A stretch of DNA of 64,000 nucleotides, taken from Spironucleus salmonicida. Lineage: Eukaryota; Fornicata; Diplomonadida; Hexamitidae. This document shows positions 37,001 to 49,193 of this stretch, in pieces. Made by a program: the position numbers and the translations under genes. The notes under the pieces are model-generated. The model saw nothing but the letters and a program-made list of their open reading frames with translations. It was not told the origin of the DNA and made no database searches. Position 1 is the stretch's first letter, and each line of letters begins with the position of its first letter. The DNA lies in assembly GCA_000497125.2 (NCBI GenBank), contig CM035324.1, positions 516,651-580,650 of the forward strand, read 5' to 3'.

Positions 37001-40000
37001 GAGTTCCCCGGTAGTCGCCTGCCTTCTGGATTTTTACTACGTACTCGGCGCTGACTATTTCGATCAGGGTCGTGATCAGCGCTGGGTGAGGCTCGATATC
37101 GGAAATACGCCCTCGTTCGTTCGTGACGTTGGCGCGGTAGACGAAAGGGCGGGCAGTGAATACGGGGATACTACTGGTCGTTGTACCCTCGTAAATGAGC
37201 TCCGCAGCGGCGTCGGAGCGTCAAGCGCGAGGCAGAGGGTCCAGCGGCACCTGAGGTATGAGGAAGACAGTCAATAGTCTGGACTGTATTTCTCCCTCTA
37301 AGTACGATTCCGTGGAGAAGCAGTTTGGGGCCGATGCGCACAGAGCAATTATGAGCATTCTGGCCAAAGATAATATTATGATATTATATTAGTATGGTAA
37401 CTATGTTCGTTGTTGCTTTTACGCTTATTTGGATTTCATATAATAGGCGTAACCCGAAATAAGGTGTTATTCTGGAAAAATATGATAATGTGGAGTAGAT
37501 AGTATCCTAGGCATAAATAGTCCAAAACAGCAGTTTGGTAACAAGTACTTATATATCATGCCGGTTTATAGTTAATAAACACGAACCTCGTAGTATTTTA
37601 ATTAATTTAATTACACTTGTTTATGCACCATCTCGCCAGTGCAACACACCATTAACTACTAGCAGGAACTTCCAGCTAGCTTTGAGCAACTACCTGTCCT
37701 CTTTCTGCAAGAAACTAAAATAATTACTATAGCATATAATATACAAATAATCCAATAAACCACAACTTCAATATGCTCTTATATAACTTTATTTACGATA
37801 ACAACTCTATTCCATTAACCGCTTGGCCAGAGCGGTCAAAATCAACAAACCCGTCCAGAAAAAATGATGCGGGGGTCGGGATTCCTCTTTTCCCATTTAC
37901 GATGAATTCTCTGACACGACTTCGTAAATGCATGCCTCTTAGCGCAGCAAGCCAGGCCGCAAAGTGGTTCGGGCGATGGCTACGCGCTACCGAACTTGAG
38001 CGAAATATACCTAAGCCGTAGAATAGCATTACTATATGTAAACTGATATAGTATAGAATATGGAACTAGATGAAAGGGCCCCGTTTCGAAGCCGCTCTGA
38101 ATGCGAGGCTTCGGTGCATTCCGCGCGAAAGGCCAGCATCTGAGTTGGAAGACCGTCGCTAATCCACTTTGGGCAGGTTCAAATTCGGTATAGTAATTGA
38201 TATTACTGTATACTACTATAGTATGAATTGCAGACAGGCGCGTGCTGCCGAACTAGGGGCTCCACAGAACACTGCAGGCGAGTTCGTAACAGCGAGCAGA
38301 ATTTTCCCACAATATAGGCCCAAAGTTGCTGCGTGGAATAGGGCATTGATGGTGTGCATTTTTCATGAAATCTAACGCACCAGACATTCGCTGCCTATAT
38401 TTTCTAAATCCCATTCTTATACATATTCAAACATCATTTGCAAGATCTCTGCATGCGCTCCGCGACCTTTTCGGCAGCTTCTTGGACACCTAGAATATTT
38501 TATCCTAGAGAATTTTCTTGCTTCTCTTCACAAGGTTAGATGGTAACTCTCGGACTGAGCACATGTCGTCACGATGCCAGTAATCGCCGTAGTTCCTATT
38601 TTCTTACCTGATCTCCCGTTAACTCTGGCAGCCAGAATCTCTATAGTCTCCAACCGGCTCCGCAGGGAGCGCAATACCCGCCGATTTGAGTGCGGGGTTC
38701 GGCACGCATTGATACCAGGGTTTAGTTAAGGACATACAGGTAGTCCACAGCGCCTAGTACGTGCAGGCGGAGTCCCTGCAGAGGTTCCGCGGTGAAACAT
38801 AAGCTGTCCCCAAATGATCTCAAATCGGAGTGCAGACACCATCAGGTGTTATGAAATAAATTGTATTATCTCCAGCGGCAGATAGTATCCGGTCTGTTCT
38901 GGGGAATTTCCCGACATACTTTCGGCGCCTCTTGGATGGAGGGTCATGGCAAAGTGATTTCAATCTAATGTAGTCGCCGCTGACTTTTCTAGGTCCAGAG
39001 CGGAATCGTAGCGGAAACGCAGGTAGGTGGTGACATTGGGAACTAGGGAATACCGCACTGGCCATTTGCATGAATGCTCCCGTGACGTGTTCAGTACGTA
39101 CAATTCCGGGCATAGCTGGCGAAATTGTTTTACTGCACGTAAGCTTGGCAGTAGCATGTACATTATGGGCTTAAGATGCTGAGGCACCTTGGGGTGCAGG
39201 TGGGCAGAAATAGTCGGCTTTCAGGTCTTGCCTGGTGTGGGTGGGCAGGAGGATGAGTTACGCGCATACGAACGGTTCGGGGTAGGATGGAAGCACGCGC
39301 GGTGGAGTTTTAAAGATGGATAGGTTTCATGGGAATATTGCGAGATACGGGGAATTGGGTCACGAGTGGTTGAACCAGCGCACCAAAGCATGTTGAAGCG
39401 AAGTCCGTGTTAGGGTAATGCATCAAATATATGACAATGGCGGCTCGCAGAAAATAGGTGGGAGGGGCTAGGCAGAGATAACACTAACAATAATAAAGTA
39501 GCATAACCGTAATATAGGGGTAGGGCTCAAATGCTGCGTCCGCGCTAGGTGCGAAATAGCAGCAGTGAGTAGGTGTATAGGGTCAATGCGAATTTATGCG
39601 ATTTCTGGTAGTTTATCGATGTTTGTACTATAATAATTTAAAATACCTGCTCGGGGACAAGCTTTCCTCCAGAAACGGCCATTAGCTGGTACCGAACTTT
39701 TTGGATACCGAATTGGTATGGAACTAGTGTGCTGGTAGACTGACACCGCTTAATAAGTGTCTTGGGGTGTTCTATATTATTAGCGATGACATCAAGCCTG
39801 CTAGGTATGCATTATGAAACTGAACGCTAAATAATCTATATTTATATATATATTAAATTACCACATCATCATAATGTCGTCCTCAGGTAAATTTGGTTGA
39901 AACTGCGCGGCCCTAGCAGAGATACACGCATGTTGAGTTGTAGTCTTTACTGGTCACGCTACAGTGTAAATTGCCAATGTATCATGCCATTGCTCCAAGT

Positions 40001-40087
40001 CAGCATTAACACTGTTAGACCTGCATACTATTGGAATATCCGAGTGGAAAGCTTAGCACTTACGTGCAGGCACATATCTATTACCAA
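34094..40087. other. Long tract without an intact gene, unit 2
   Basis: Counterpart of 8972-14939, closest to unit 1. A short patch near 38130 (AAAGGCCAGCATCTGAG) differs from the AAATTCCGGTACCCGAG of units 0 and 1. Relic coding signal only. Confidence 0.4.
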
Positions 40088-40855
40088 TCACTGTTACTCC
40101 ACTCTCTTCTTCGCCCTCCTAACAAAATAGTAGGCCAGACCTCCCACCACCGCGCCGACGACCAGCAAGACCCCAATCAGGATTCCAGCCACTTCCCCGC
40201 CGCTCAAATTCTGGCTATTATCTTCCGGTTCGGGAAGTGTCGGGTCGTAAACCTCACCTGGTACCACATCATCCTTGGTGCAGATTTTGCCTATCTTGAC
40301 GAGCCCGTCGGCGCACTCCGAGCACTCCCCATCCTTGCCCCGTTTCATGTTTTTCAGACACGACTTGCAGCTTTTTGAGTCATCTGTACACTCGGCACAG
40401 TTTTAGGATGCACGGCAGTTACACTGGGACGTAGAATTCTGATTGCATTGCTATGTATCGGAGATGGAACAGTATACAAACAACTAGTATGTGCCGCAAC
40501 GCTGCGCACACTCTCCCGTTATCAAAGTCGTGGGCTTGCTGATCCTGTTGTTACATTCTGCGCAAAATTTGAAAGAGGTGCAGGTGTCACAACCCTTGGC
40601 GCAGCGCTTGCATGTTTTACTGGTGCCATCACAGAATCCAACGCCTTTCTTACGGCATTCCTGATTCGTGGAGCACGTATCGACTGAAGGTGCGAGGTCG
40701 GTTGGGTCAGATTTATCGGCTGGACTCTCGCTCTGCTGGTGGGGGGCGCAGAGTCCTTGGGAGAGGTGGTATCCGGGTGTGCAGGTGGTGCAGCGTCCCT
40801 TCTCGCAGGATGCGCAGTTGGGGGTAGTTTGGGTGCAGCTTACGGATTCTGTCAT
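40088..40855 (-). CDS. CRP-A, unit 3
   Basis: 255 residues, almost identical to unit 2. It starts MTESVSCTQTTPNCASC and ends RRAKKRVEQQ. One difference is KKGVGFCDG for KKGFGFCDG. Intact with TAA/TAG as Gln. Confidence 0.86.
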
Positions 40856-43800
40856 TTTGGTTAATACGTAATTATAAAAATTAGGCAATATAGTAAGCCT
40901 TTTAGTTTTTAGTTTTTAATATGTGATAATATATAAATAAAAACGTAAATAAAATCATTCTAAAAATAAAATATATCGTCGTGGATGAGTAATAGCCTTA
41001 AATGCAATAATTTGGATAATGTACTTAATTCGCTTCAAATGTGTTTATACAAACATCATGAAAACTAGCATACTGCAAATATAAGTTAGCGCGCTTTTAA
41101 GTAAAGGTAATATAATTACATTATAGTATTGATTCGAAATATAGGAGAGAACAAAGTTAAAGCTAATATTTTTGATATGATTAAGTATAACATCCGAATC
41201 ATATATTATTTTCTAAAATTTGGTTTCTACATGTTTCAACATTCATAAATATAGCTAGTGAATGAGAACCGAGAATAGCTGCAACTGCCTTGCTTAGATA
41301 GTGAGGCCGTGCCTGGTGTTGGACACATGACTTAGCCTATCTACAATATCGAATAGGAGTACCAGGTTAAAGAATGCGATACTGTCCTACCAATTAGGAT
41401 CCATTCTGCCTGCTCTAGGTAGACTCACCGGAGTCCTACTAGCATGGCCCATGGCCCAATACAAAGGTGCTATCCTATTGACTTTCTACTTTAACGTACC
41501 TACTGCTCTGCATGGTTTAGTGTGGTTACTTTTAGGTGGTGCCATAACTTCCCTACAGCGCGCCCCTTCTACCAGTACAGCTGCTCTACCCGGGATATCC
41601 TTCCTAACAAACTACCTATACCGTGCTTACATTAGTTAGAGTCATCAATCGCAAATTTAAAACCTACCAAATACTAAAGTTCAAATATAACTTCGCTAGC
41701 AACTGCAGTAAAATACGGATACTAATATACCCATAGCATGCAAAGTAACCATGTAATAGATTCTAATTTCTAGGCTTAATGTGCACACTATGCGCATTCC
41801 ATGCGAGCTAGGACCACGACATATGAGTTAGCGCCTCTCGTTCTAGCTACTCTTCTTTCATGTCAATATTGCTAGCATGTATTTCTCTATATATAAATCT
41901 GCTAAAATATAGAATCATCACCTCCTAATATATTTATATCATTTTGAAACTTTCGATATTTTATCATTCACGATGCGGACAGTAAAATGTTCAAAACTCA
42001 AAAAAATTCGAAAATTCTAAAATAACAAATTTATTGGGCAGGGACGAGTAACTACTACTAAAGTTAATATTTGACCGCAACAAACTAACCTTATTCAACC
42101 ATCAATTCTGCTATTTCAGATCATACTGGTAATCATTACGCCTTATAGTGCTTTATGCAGAATTAAGTTGCAAGAAAATTAAAGCTAATAGTTTAAATTT
42201 CCATCTTGAAGCAACTGCAAAGATTTTCTAGTTCTGCATACATTTATAAGAAATACTTACTTATCAGCAAGAAGAGTTACCTTAAGGGATCACTAAACCG
42301 CGACTAATCCTCCAAACATATAATTATTTTCGATGTGCAGCCCGCAATTCCTGCAGTCCACCTTGCCTTGCTTAATTACGACGAATTCATAAATTTCATA
42401 CGGCCTTTTGTGTATCCAGCCACTTTACATATCCTATGAATTCGCTATCCCCATACCAATAATTGGCCAGAACCTTGCCTCAAAGCCTGCACCCTGTCCC
42501 TATAATTGTTGTGTAGCGTTCTCATTACAGGAGAACATTCGGTGCATTCCCTGCAGCACCAGGAGCTACCTGGTATTTTGTATGTTAGAATGTGCCCTTG
42601 GATCATGGTTTATCCTATGTTATTTATTATTTAGCGGCACTGACTGACTCTTGCAGTTATCTGAAACTTCCGTGCAGATGTAGCAAGTCCCCATAAATTC
42701 GCTTAGCACGCTTCGTACTTAGTATGGTGAGCAGCGCCATAGGCAGTGCAGGTTGTATGGGTTGACTTAAGTTCATCTTTAGAAAACATAGCTAGCGTGC
42801 TGAAGGGGGACTATTTGAATAGGTTTTGCAGCTTGCAGAAGTTTGCGACTCAGTATCGCAGTTTTTATAGCGAATGCCCCTTATTTGCAGGAATCGTTAC
42901 AAATATACGCTCTTTATGCTAGTTAAAAGTGATATCTATATGCAACTCATGATGTTTAGATCACTGCATTGGATATTATACAGTTTTTCGCTAATGCTTT
43001 CCAGCATCTGTAGAGATATACTATTTCAGCACCAGAATAAATTTACCACTGCTAGTTGAAGATATTATTGGCTAGCGGAAGCGCAGTTTAACACTTTTGA
43101 TGCCCTTTTTGTAGCAACACTTGGGCATGCAGAGCAGCTGCACTAGCAGGTAGTTAGATCGCAACCGCGCCAGCGACTGGGAGTCTACTTCCCACATGAC
43201 GAACACTCACTCCCCAGCTTTATGCTAATTCTGACAAAGCACGAGCCAGCTAGTGTCAGAACCACTTCCCTCAAGTTTTAGCACTTAACAGGAGTCCACA
43301 CCTCGCAGCAAGAGAAATTTTCATCAGAACCTATCACAACCCTTTAGAATGAGAGATTTCTTCCATATACGTGAAATTACATTCACAGATAGTTAGCAGC
43401 AGAATAGACTTACTATCACAGGTATTTCAATCTTCGACCTGGGCAGAGCGGTTTTGTAGTTTACACACTCCTACTCAGCAGGTACTTATGCTGCCGACCC
43501 GGAAGTACTTGCTAAAAGTACATCTTCAACCCAATGCTAGCAATACAAAGTACCCGATGAGCCTATTTTGCGGTTTCATGTACATGCAATACACTAACAG
43601 CAACTGGTACCCGTTTTACGCATTTCTGGCTCATCGCTCCAACAACCCTCGCAATTGGAGTAACTATTGCAGTCTGCTTTGTAACATCGCTCACAGTATA
43701 TTTCCCTCACTATAGGAAAGAGTTATATGTATCTTTCGCAGTTGCCCCCACCTGCATGCGGGCACTGTGTCGATACAATCGGAAGTAGCAAGAGGTAGTC

Positions 43801-44170
43801 TATGGGCAAGGCAGTCCAAACTACTGGGGCTCCCGGTTGGGACGCAGAGAAATTCCTGCCATCCACTTTACTGGCATCATCTGAACTGCGGTTTCCAGCG
43901 TCAAGGATCAAGTTTCATCACAATCACCACTATCAGAAACCGCTATCGGATTGCGGTCACCACAATCACGTTAATGCCTGTTTTGCAGCACCTATTTTCA
44001 ATCTGAAAACGTATCCGCGTTGAACGTTATACACGCATCGTTGCTAGAATAAACATCATAACCCCTGGAGCAGACCTTATTATAGTGCAACCCCGTCAGC
44101 ACAGCCCTGCAAGTTTTAGGCCTCAGGAACTTTTAAAATTCTTAATACAACCTCTTCAAATATTCTGCAA
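40856..44170. other. Spacer and relic tract, unit 3
   Basis: Counterpart of 3273-6690. The start (41040-41640) resembles unit 0 (MAQYKGAILL form), while other parts match unit 1 or 2. This mosaic pattern is among the clearest signs of exchange between units. No intact gene was seen. Confidence 0.4.
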
Positions 44171-44174
44171 TAGC

Positions 44175-45299
44175 TGGTTTTACCAAAACTATCCACGTCA
44201 GAAACTTGCCGTCCTGGCATTCCTATTACTCAATTTTAAGCCAACTAGCTCAATCTAAATTTTTTTTGGTGCTTGGTGAATTAATGTGTATTAGCAGATT
44301 TACCCAGGGTACTAAAAGTTTTGTGCGAGCTGCATTATATTGAAATACCTATCATCGTAAAAAGTACATTCCAAGTCACTACCGCATTCCTTGCAGCGAT
44401 TTTCACCCGCCTCACATTTTCATATCTTAAGTTGTGAATTTAGCCGTATAATACGCACTATCATTGTATATTGCCTGTACCATAATTACTTGTAATTGCG
44501 ATACATTTGTTACAATTTTCAAATTTAACGCAAAATTAAGTATTTTTATATTTATTATGTTCCCCGGATTCGTTTTTTTACAGGTTCATATATAGATCGT
44601 ATATTCCAGTAGGCTGGATTTATTTTGGAGTATTCTTATAATAGATGTAGGTTTCGTTGCATTTAGAGCATTTATTACTATTGTTGGGAAATAATCCGTT
44701 TTAGCAAATTTTGTAGGTGGTCGCGTTCTTCCAAATTAGACAATTTTTATGGCAGACTAAACACAATTTATCAAACAAGAAAAAATCTTACATTTCGTAC
44801 ACGTGCTAGTGTTGCATTCTGAGCAATTTTGTTGGCAAGTATTGCATTAATTATCGGATAGTTTGAATTCCTCAAAACAAGCTGAGCAGCTTTTATCATC
44901 AATACAGGTTTTGCAGTCATTCCTGCATTATATTCATTTAGCTTCGTCTCCTAAAAATCTATCTGGCTGGAATTTATCACATGCTGGATTAATTCCTCAT
45001 TGAAGGCAGTTATCTGGACACTTTTTGCACGTATTTTCTTCCAACTTAAAACCGGATACGCATGTAAGACAATTAGAATCTGCATTAAAGGAAGCACAGT
45101 TTGTAGAGCACTTTTTACAGAGGTTATTGTGAACCGAGTATCCCAGATTGCATTAATCACACGTTCTTCGACTATACAGCTAACATTCTGCACAATTATA
45201 AACTCTGCATGCGGAACATGGTTTATTCCACATACTCCTGTCCAATTCACATACAAAGCCAATTGGGCATGTCTGACTCCAGCATAAGTACTTTGATAT
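44175..45299 (-). pseudogene. psi-CRP-D, unit 3
   Basis: Carries the shared TGA and frameshift, and, like unit 2, ATA in place of the start ATG at 45299-45297. Confidence 0.65.
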
Positions 45300-45811
45300 T
45301 TTTGGAAAAGTGTCAGAAGATAAAGTATATAAATTTATAAATTAGTGGTGGTTAGTTTCTGAATAAGGTATTGTATATTGATTTTTCTTGCATGCATATG
45401 TTACTAAATTACCGGTGAACAACTTTTTAAAATGGCTATATTTAGCAATAATTCACTATGGAGGAAACTTAAACTAGAAAATGATGTAGGTTACGAGATG
45501 ATTTACTAATTATAAAAAATTATTATAATTACTGAGTTATTTCGATATATCTTTTATATATAAATAATCATATAAGAGAAGATTAAGTGTGAGAAACTAC
45601 TTTATTAATACTGGAATATATTATAAGTCTATATAAAATATATAAGTTTGAAAAATTACACTTACACTATTATAAAAATTAAAAACTGAGTTAAATTGTA
45701 TTGTATAATATATGCAAAACATTACAACCTAACAGTCATTTTACTGAATTTGACAAGTAATATCATTAGTAAGATAAATTACTAAATTTCCTGAATATAG
45801 ACGGATTTCCA

Positions 45812-46666
45812 TCACTTTTTAGCCTTTTTAATTAAATAAAATGCCAGACAACTCCCAACTGCCCCAACGACCGCCAAAACACCAACCACGATACCCACAA
45901 TCACCCCAGTACCAATTCTGTTGACCTCTCCAGATTTTTCGTCCGCCCAGCACATATCGCCAATAAATTTGTATCCAACAGCACATGTATTACAGGCCCC
46001 ATCGTCCCCCTTAACTACATTAGGCAAGCACGTCTCACAGGCATCCTTAGAGGTGGTGCACGAAGCGCAATTTCCCGCAACTCCACATTTGCAGGCAGAA
46101 TCAAGCCCCGCAACACAGGCCGTGGCCGTTCCGTTTTTGCAATATTTTCCGTCTTCCATATCCTTACAAGTCGGTGTACATTATCCAGCTATCGTTGTTA
46201 TATGAGTCATCCCATCGCACGCGTTGCAGAACATCGCCGAAGAGCAAATATCACATTTATCACCACACTTCACGCACCTCTTTGAGGATATCTCGCAAAA
46301 GGTCGAACCATCATTATCGCAGTCATCATTGCTATTGCACACTTTGACGCATTTGCCACGTTCCATTACGAACATATCAGCGCATTTCTCGCATGAATTG
46401 GATTCGGTGCATGCGCCACAGCCTTTTGAGCATTTCTTACAGGCATTTCCACTGAGATAAGTGCCAGGGAGGCATGTTGAACAAGTAGTACCATTGCATT
46501 CCTGACAATTTGTTGTCACTATATTATCCTTACAGTGGCAGCCTTGACCAAAGGCAATCTCTTCCGTGCACGGTTTACAGGCAACTGTATTATGATCGGT
46601 AGCTGGGCAAAAATGATTTGCCATACAGTTAGTGTCACGTTGAGTACATGTGCCAGGATCTGCCAT
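45812..46666 (-). CDS. CRP-B, unit 3
   Basis: 284 residues, close to unit 2 but with the tail KKAKK. One short segment is unlike all other units: it reads ACKCGVAGNCASC, where units 0-2 read ACQCGFAFNCASC, with AAA instead of TAA at the Gln codon. The substitutions cluster within about 30 bases (about 46072-46096), which suggests a short conversion tract from another CRP gene. Confidence 0.88.
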
Positions 46667-48470
46667 TTTAAAAATAGAATATGGTATTTCACCTGATAAT
46701 ATGGAAGAAAAAGATATTGCATATTAAACTTCATGAGACATGCATATACATCACTTTACGTTATAATTTAAAACCAAACTCAAATATTTTTAGTTTGTGA
46801 TTGGTATATAATGTCAAATATATTACACAAATATAAAAGAAACTTAACAAGACAAATATATTGAATTATATTTAACTGGGCGCTAGGACAACGATCAGCA
46901 GCCCACAGTAAAGCGTGGGCCGCTCTTGCCCATTTTCCAATACTTCCACTCCAAAAATAGATTTAACATAATATTCCATTCCAATTATACAGCTCCACTC
47001 CAAATTAGTAAGCCACATTATTATAGACTCACTATCAGATTTAAACTAAGTCGGCCAACCAGCGTAAATTTCCTTTGGCGTTTGGGCCTCCCAAAGCCAC
47101 TAAAAAGTTAGTTGGCACTGTCCAAATTGCGGAACCTAAACATTGTAGTTCCCTTTATCCCGGAGCGCAGCCCCGCCGCACTGCCTTTCTTGGCATCGGC
47201 CATTGTGCCCATTACGTTACAGCATCAGAGTTTTTGACGCAGAACCGGCCCGAATATCATGCTTCTAGTATCAGTAAGTACGGAGGGGGATCTTGGCAGC
47301 CTTCTGTGAGATGGGCTTCGCGGGCTGGGACGCTATCCGGAGTTGCGATGGCCTGACTTAGTACCTCCAAGGTGCGTGGTGGACCACGATGGGCATATCA
47401 GCTGATGCCCTGTATTGCGCTCCTGGTAAGTATCACCGTTAGCAAAATACTATTCTTACGCATGCCCAGCACGCCAGATCGAGTACTAATGTGTTCATTC
47501 TACAGTTTCAGGGGACGTGTAAGAGGAGGAACGCGAGTGTGCAGCAGAGGTTGCAGAGGTTGCAGAGGACATCGTAGCAGGGCGTAGCGATACCGGTGGC
47601 CTATGTGTAGATAAGTGTACTGAGTCGTGTAGCGGCATATCAGCGACGCTCACGGTATTCCCACTCGGAAAGTGTACTAGTACTGAGGTTCTGCATGCGC
47701 CCAGGCAGTGATGGACAGTCTGCTAGGTAGCGAGGTCTGATATTTAAAGGCCAGCTACGTCCCCATGTTTCCCAGAGCCTTCCGCATGAAGTTCCAGAAC
47801 ATATAACATTCCAGATTAAATATAAAATCCCCTTCCATCTCAAGTTTACCTTCGCTATGGTCACTATTATGCAGAGAGCCCGCCCGCACGATAGTATTTG
47901 CCGGTGCAGCGTGTCTACTGCCCCCAGCTGACCCATTCAGTGTAAAGCAAAAATAAAATTATTAGTACTATCCATTCCCCGCTACAACTACCATCCCACC
48001 ACCACTCCCGTGCTAGAGGATCGGATCACGCTACCTACGCCTTTGCTGCACGGGCGTCGGACAGCAAGCTTTGGACCACCTGCGGGGTACCTTCACGATG
48101 CAGTTTCGGCGAACGAGGGATAGTTGGTTGCGGGTATAACTATATAGTCCTGCACCTGGTTTCTTCCCTTCAGGCCGCACGCGAACCCTGAGCTAGTAGG
48201 GATTTGGTGGGAAAGCGCGGTAATGCCTGCACGCTCAGGCCCATGCAAAATGGCCCATCCTGCGCTGCTAGGCTTAAACTGAGTGGAGTTCCGCACTTAG
48301 GCGTTTACATTTGTAAAGGAACGCTCCACACTGGGGCGGAATGCCAAATCGATAGTGGGATAGCACCCTATAGCATGGACTATGCCCAGCGCTGCAACCC
48401 ACATCCCTCAAATTCCCACAGAAAACCTCACTAGGCCATCGTCTGGCACTGAATCACCAGGAACAACCCC
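46667..48470. other. Truncated GC-rich tract, right end of the array
   Basis: First 1.8 kb of the counterpart of 8972-14939, then loss of homology. The last continuous match ends at 48456. A short match (CCAGGAACAACCC) resumes after a deletion of about 35 bp and ends near 48470. No intact gene. Confidence 0.5.
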
Positions 48471-48562
48471 TACGTCCAGTATTCAGCCCCAGCACCTCAA
48501 TTAATGCACTAAACTACTGCCAGCAGCGTCCCGTACTCACAAAATATCTAAGTAGCGAATCA

Positions 48563-48726
48563 CACTCCCACTTTATTCCACTCCACTCCACTTTATTCCA
48601 TTCCCTTCCCTTCCCTTCCCTTCCACTCCATTTTATTCCATTCCACTTCCACTTCCACTCCACTCCACTCCCTTCCTTTCTTTCCATTCCATTCCATTCC
48701 ACTCCCTTCCCTTCCCTTCCACTCCA
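48563..48726. repeat. Degenerate CTCCA/TTCCA/TTCCC simple repeat
   Basis: Irregular tandem pentamers (CTCCA, TTCCA, TTCCC), strongly strand-asymmetric in pyrimidines. It lies just outside the array's right end. Confidence 0.9.
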
Positions 48727-48727
48727 C

Positions 48728-48730
48728 AAA

Positions 48731-48769
<39 letters not shown>

Positions 48770-48776
48770 AAAAAAA
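48728..48776. repeat. (AAAT)n microsatellite
   Basis: About eleven tandem AAAT/TAAA tetramers ending in an A run, directly next to the pentamer repeat. Confidence 0.95.
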
Positions 48777-48803
48777 TTCTACCAACGGAATTGATATAAC
48801 TAC

Positions 48804-49067
48804 TCATAATATTCTGCTAGGAATCACCCGGAATTGGTTTTTCCTTTCCTTGAAAATGTCGTAAAATGCGTTTAGGGCAAAATCGGCGCGATGAGACGGT
48901 AAGGTTTTGGGCACGAAAAACGGGTTCTTGGAGCTAATTTGCAGCGTTTGCAGCGCTGAATTAAAGAGGAATTTCATCGTTTTGCGGCGTGCGAAAATCG
49001 CGCGAAAGGGTAAATTCTGCAAGAAATCAGCAAAATTTGGAGTGGGTGATGATGTTAAATGGGGCAT
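48804..49067 (-). CDS. Hypothetical protein, 87 residues
   Basis: Open from ATG 49067 to TGA 48804 without any TAA or TAG codon, starting 127 bases downstream of the sec24 stop on the same strand. The protein is basic and rich in Phe, Ala and Lys (NPFFVPKTLPSHRADFALNA). No domain is recognised. The spacing suits a compact genome, but an ORF of this size can occur by chance when only TGA stops translation. Confidence 0.35.
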   Translation of the reverse strand: MPHLTSSPTPNFADFLQNLPFRAIFARRKTMKFLFNSALQTLQISSKNPFFVPKTLPSHRADFALNAFYDIFKERKNQFRVIPSRIL

Positions 49068-49144
49068 TATTATATATTTTAAATATGATTTTTCTGGATA
49101 AATTTTAGGTATTAAATAGTATAATAATAATAATATATTAATAG

Positions 49145-49170
49145 TTATTATTATTATTATTATTATTATA
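49145..49170. repeat. (TTA)n microsatellite
   Basis: Short run of TTA/ATT triplets in the sec24 3' flank. Confidence 0.8.
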
Positions 49171-49193
49171 TAATATTGTATTATTAACTTAAA

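Larger units (their letters stand above)
2496..48470. repeat. Tandem array of a 12.57-kb unit, about 3.66 units
   Basis: Matching features recur at nearly constant spacing. CRP-B lies at 8117, 20664, 33239 and 45812 (steps 12547, 12575, 12573). CRP-A ends at 2496, 14940, 27513 and 40088 (steps 12444, 12573, 12575). Unit 0 is about 120 bp shorter between CRP-A and CRP-B. Left homology begins at the CRP-A stop in unit 0. Right homology stops at 48456, and after a small deletion a 14-bp match carries it to about 48470. All units point the same way. Divergence between units is low but patchy, with blocks of many substitutions (for example 16900-18300 and 12650-12870) between near-identical stretches. 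No transposase, integrase or terminal repeat explains the amplification. Confidence 0.9.

Noticed and set aside
2496-48470. Array as a mobile element or composite transposon
   Set aside because: No transposase, reverse transcriptase, integrase or terminal repeats were seen at unit boundaries. Unequal crossing-over is enough.
48563-48776. Possible telomere or CRISPR-like repeat
   Set aside because: Pentamers and AAAT tetramers are irregular, with no spacers and no telomere-type G-rich motif.
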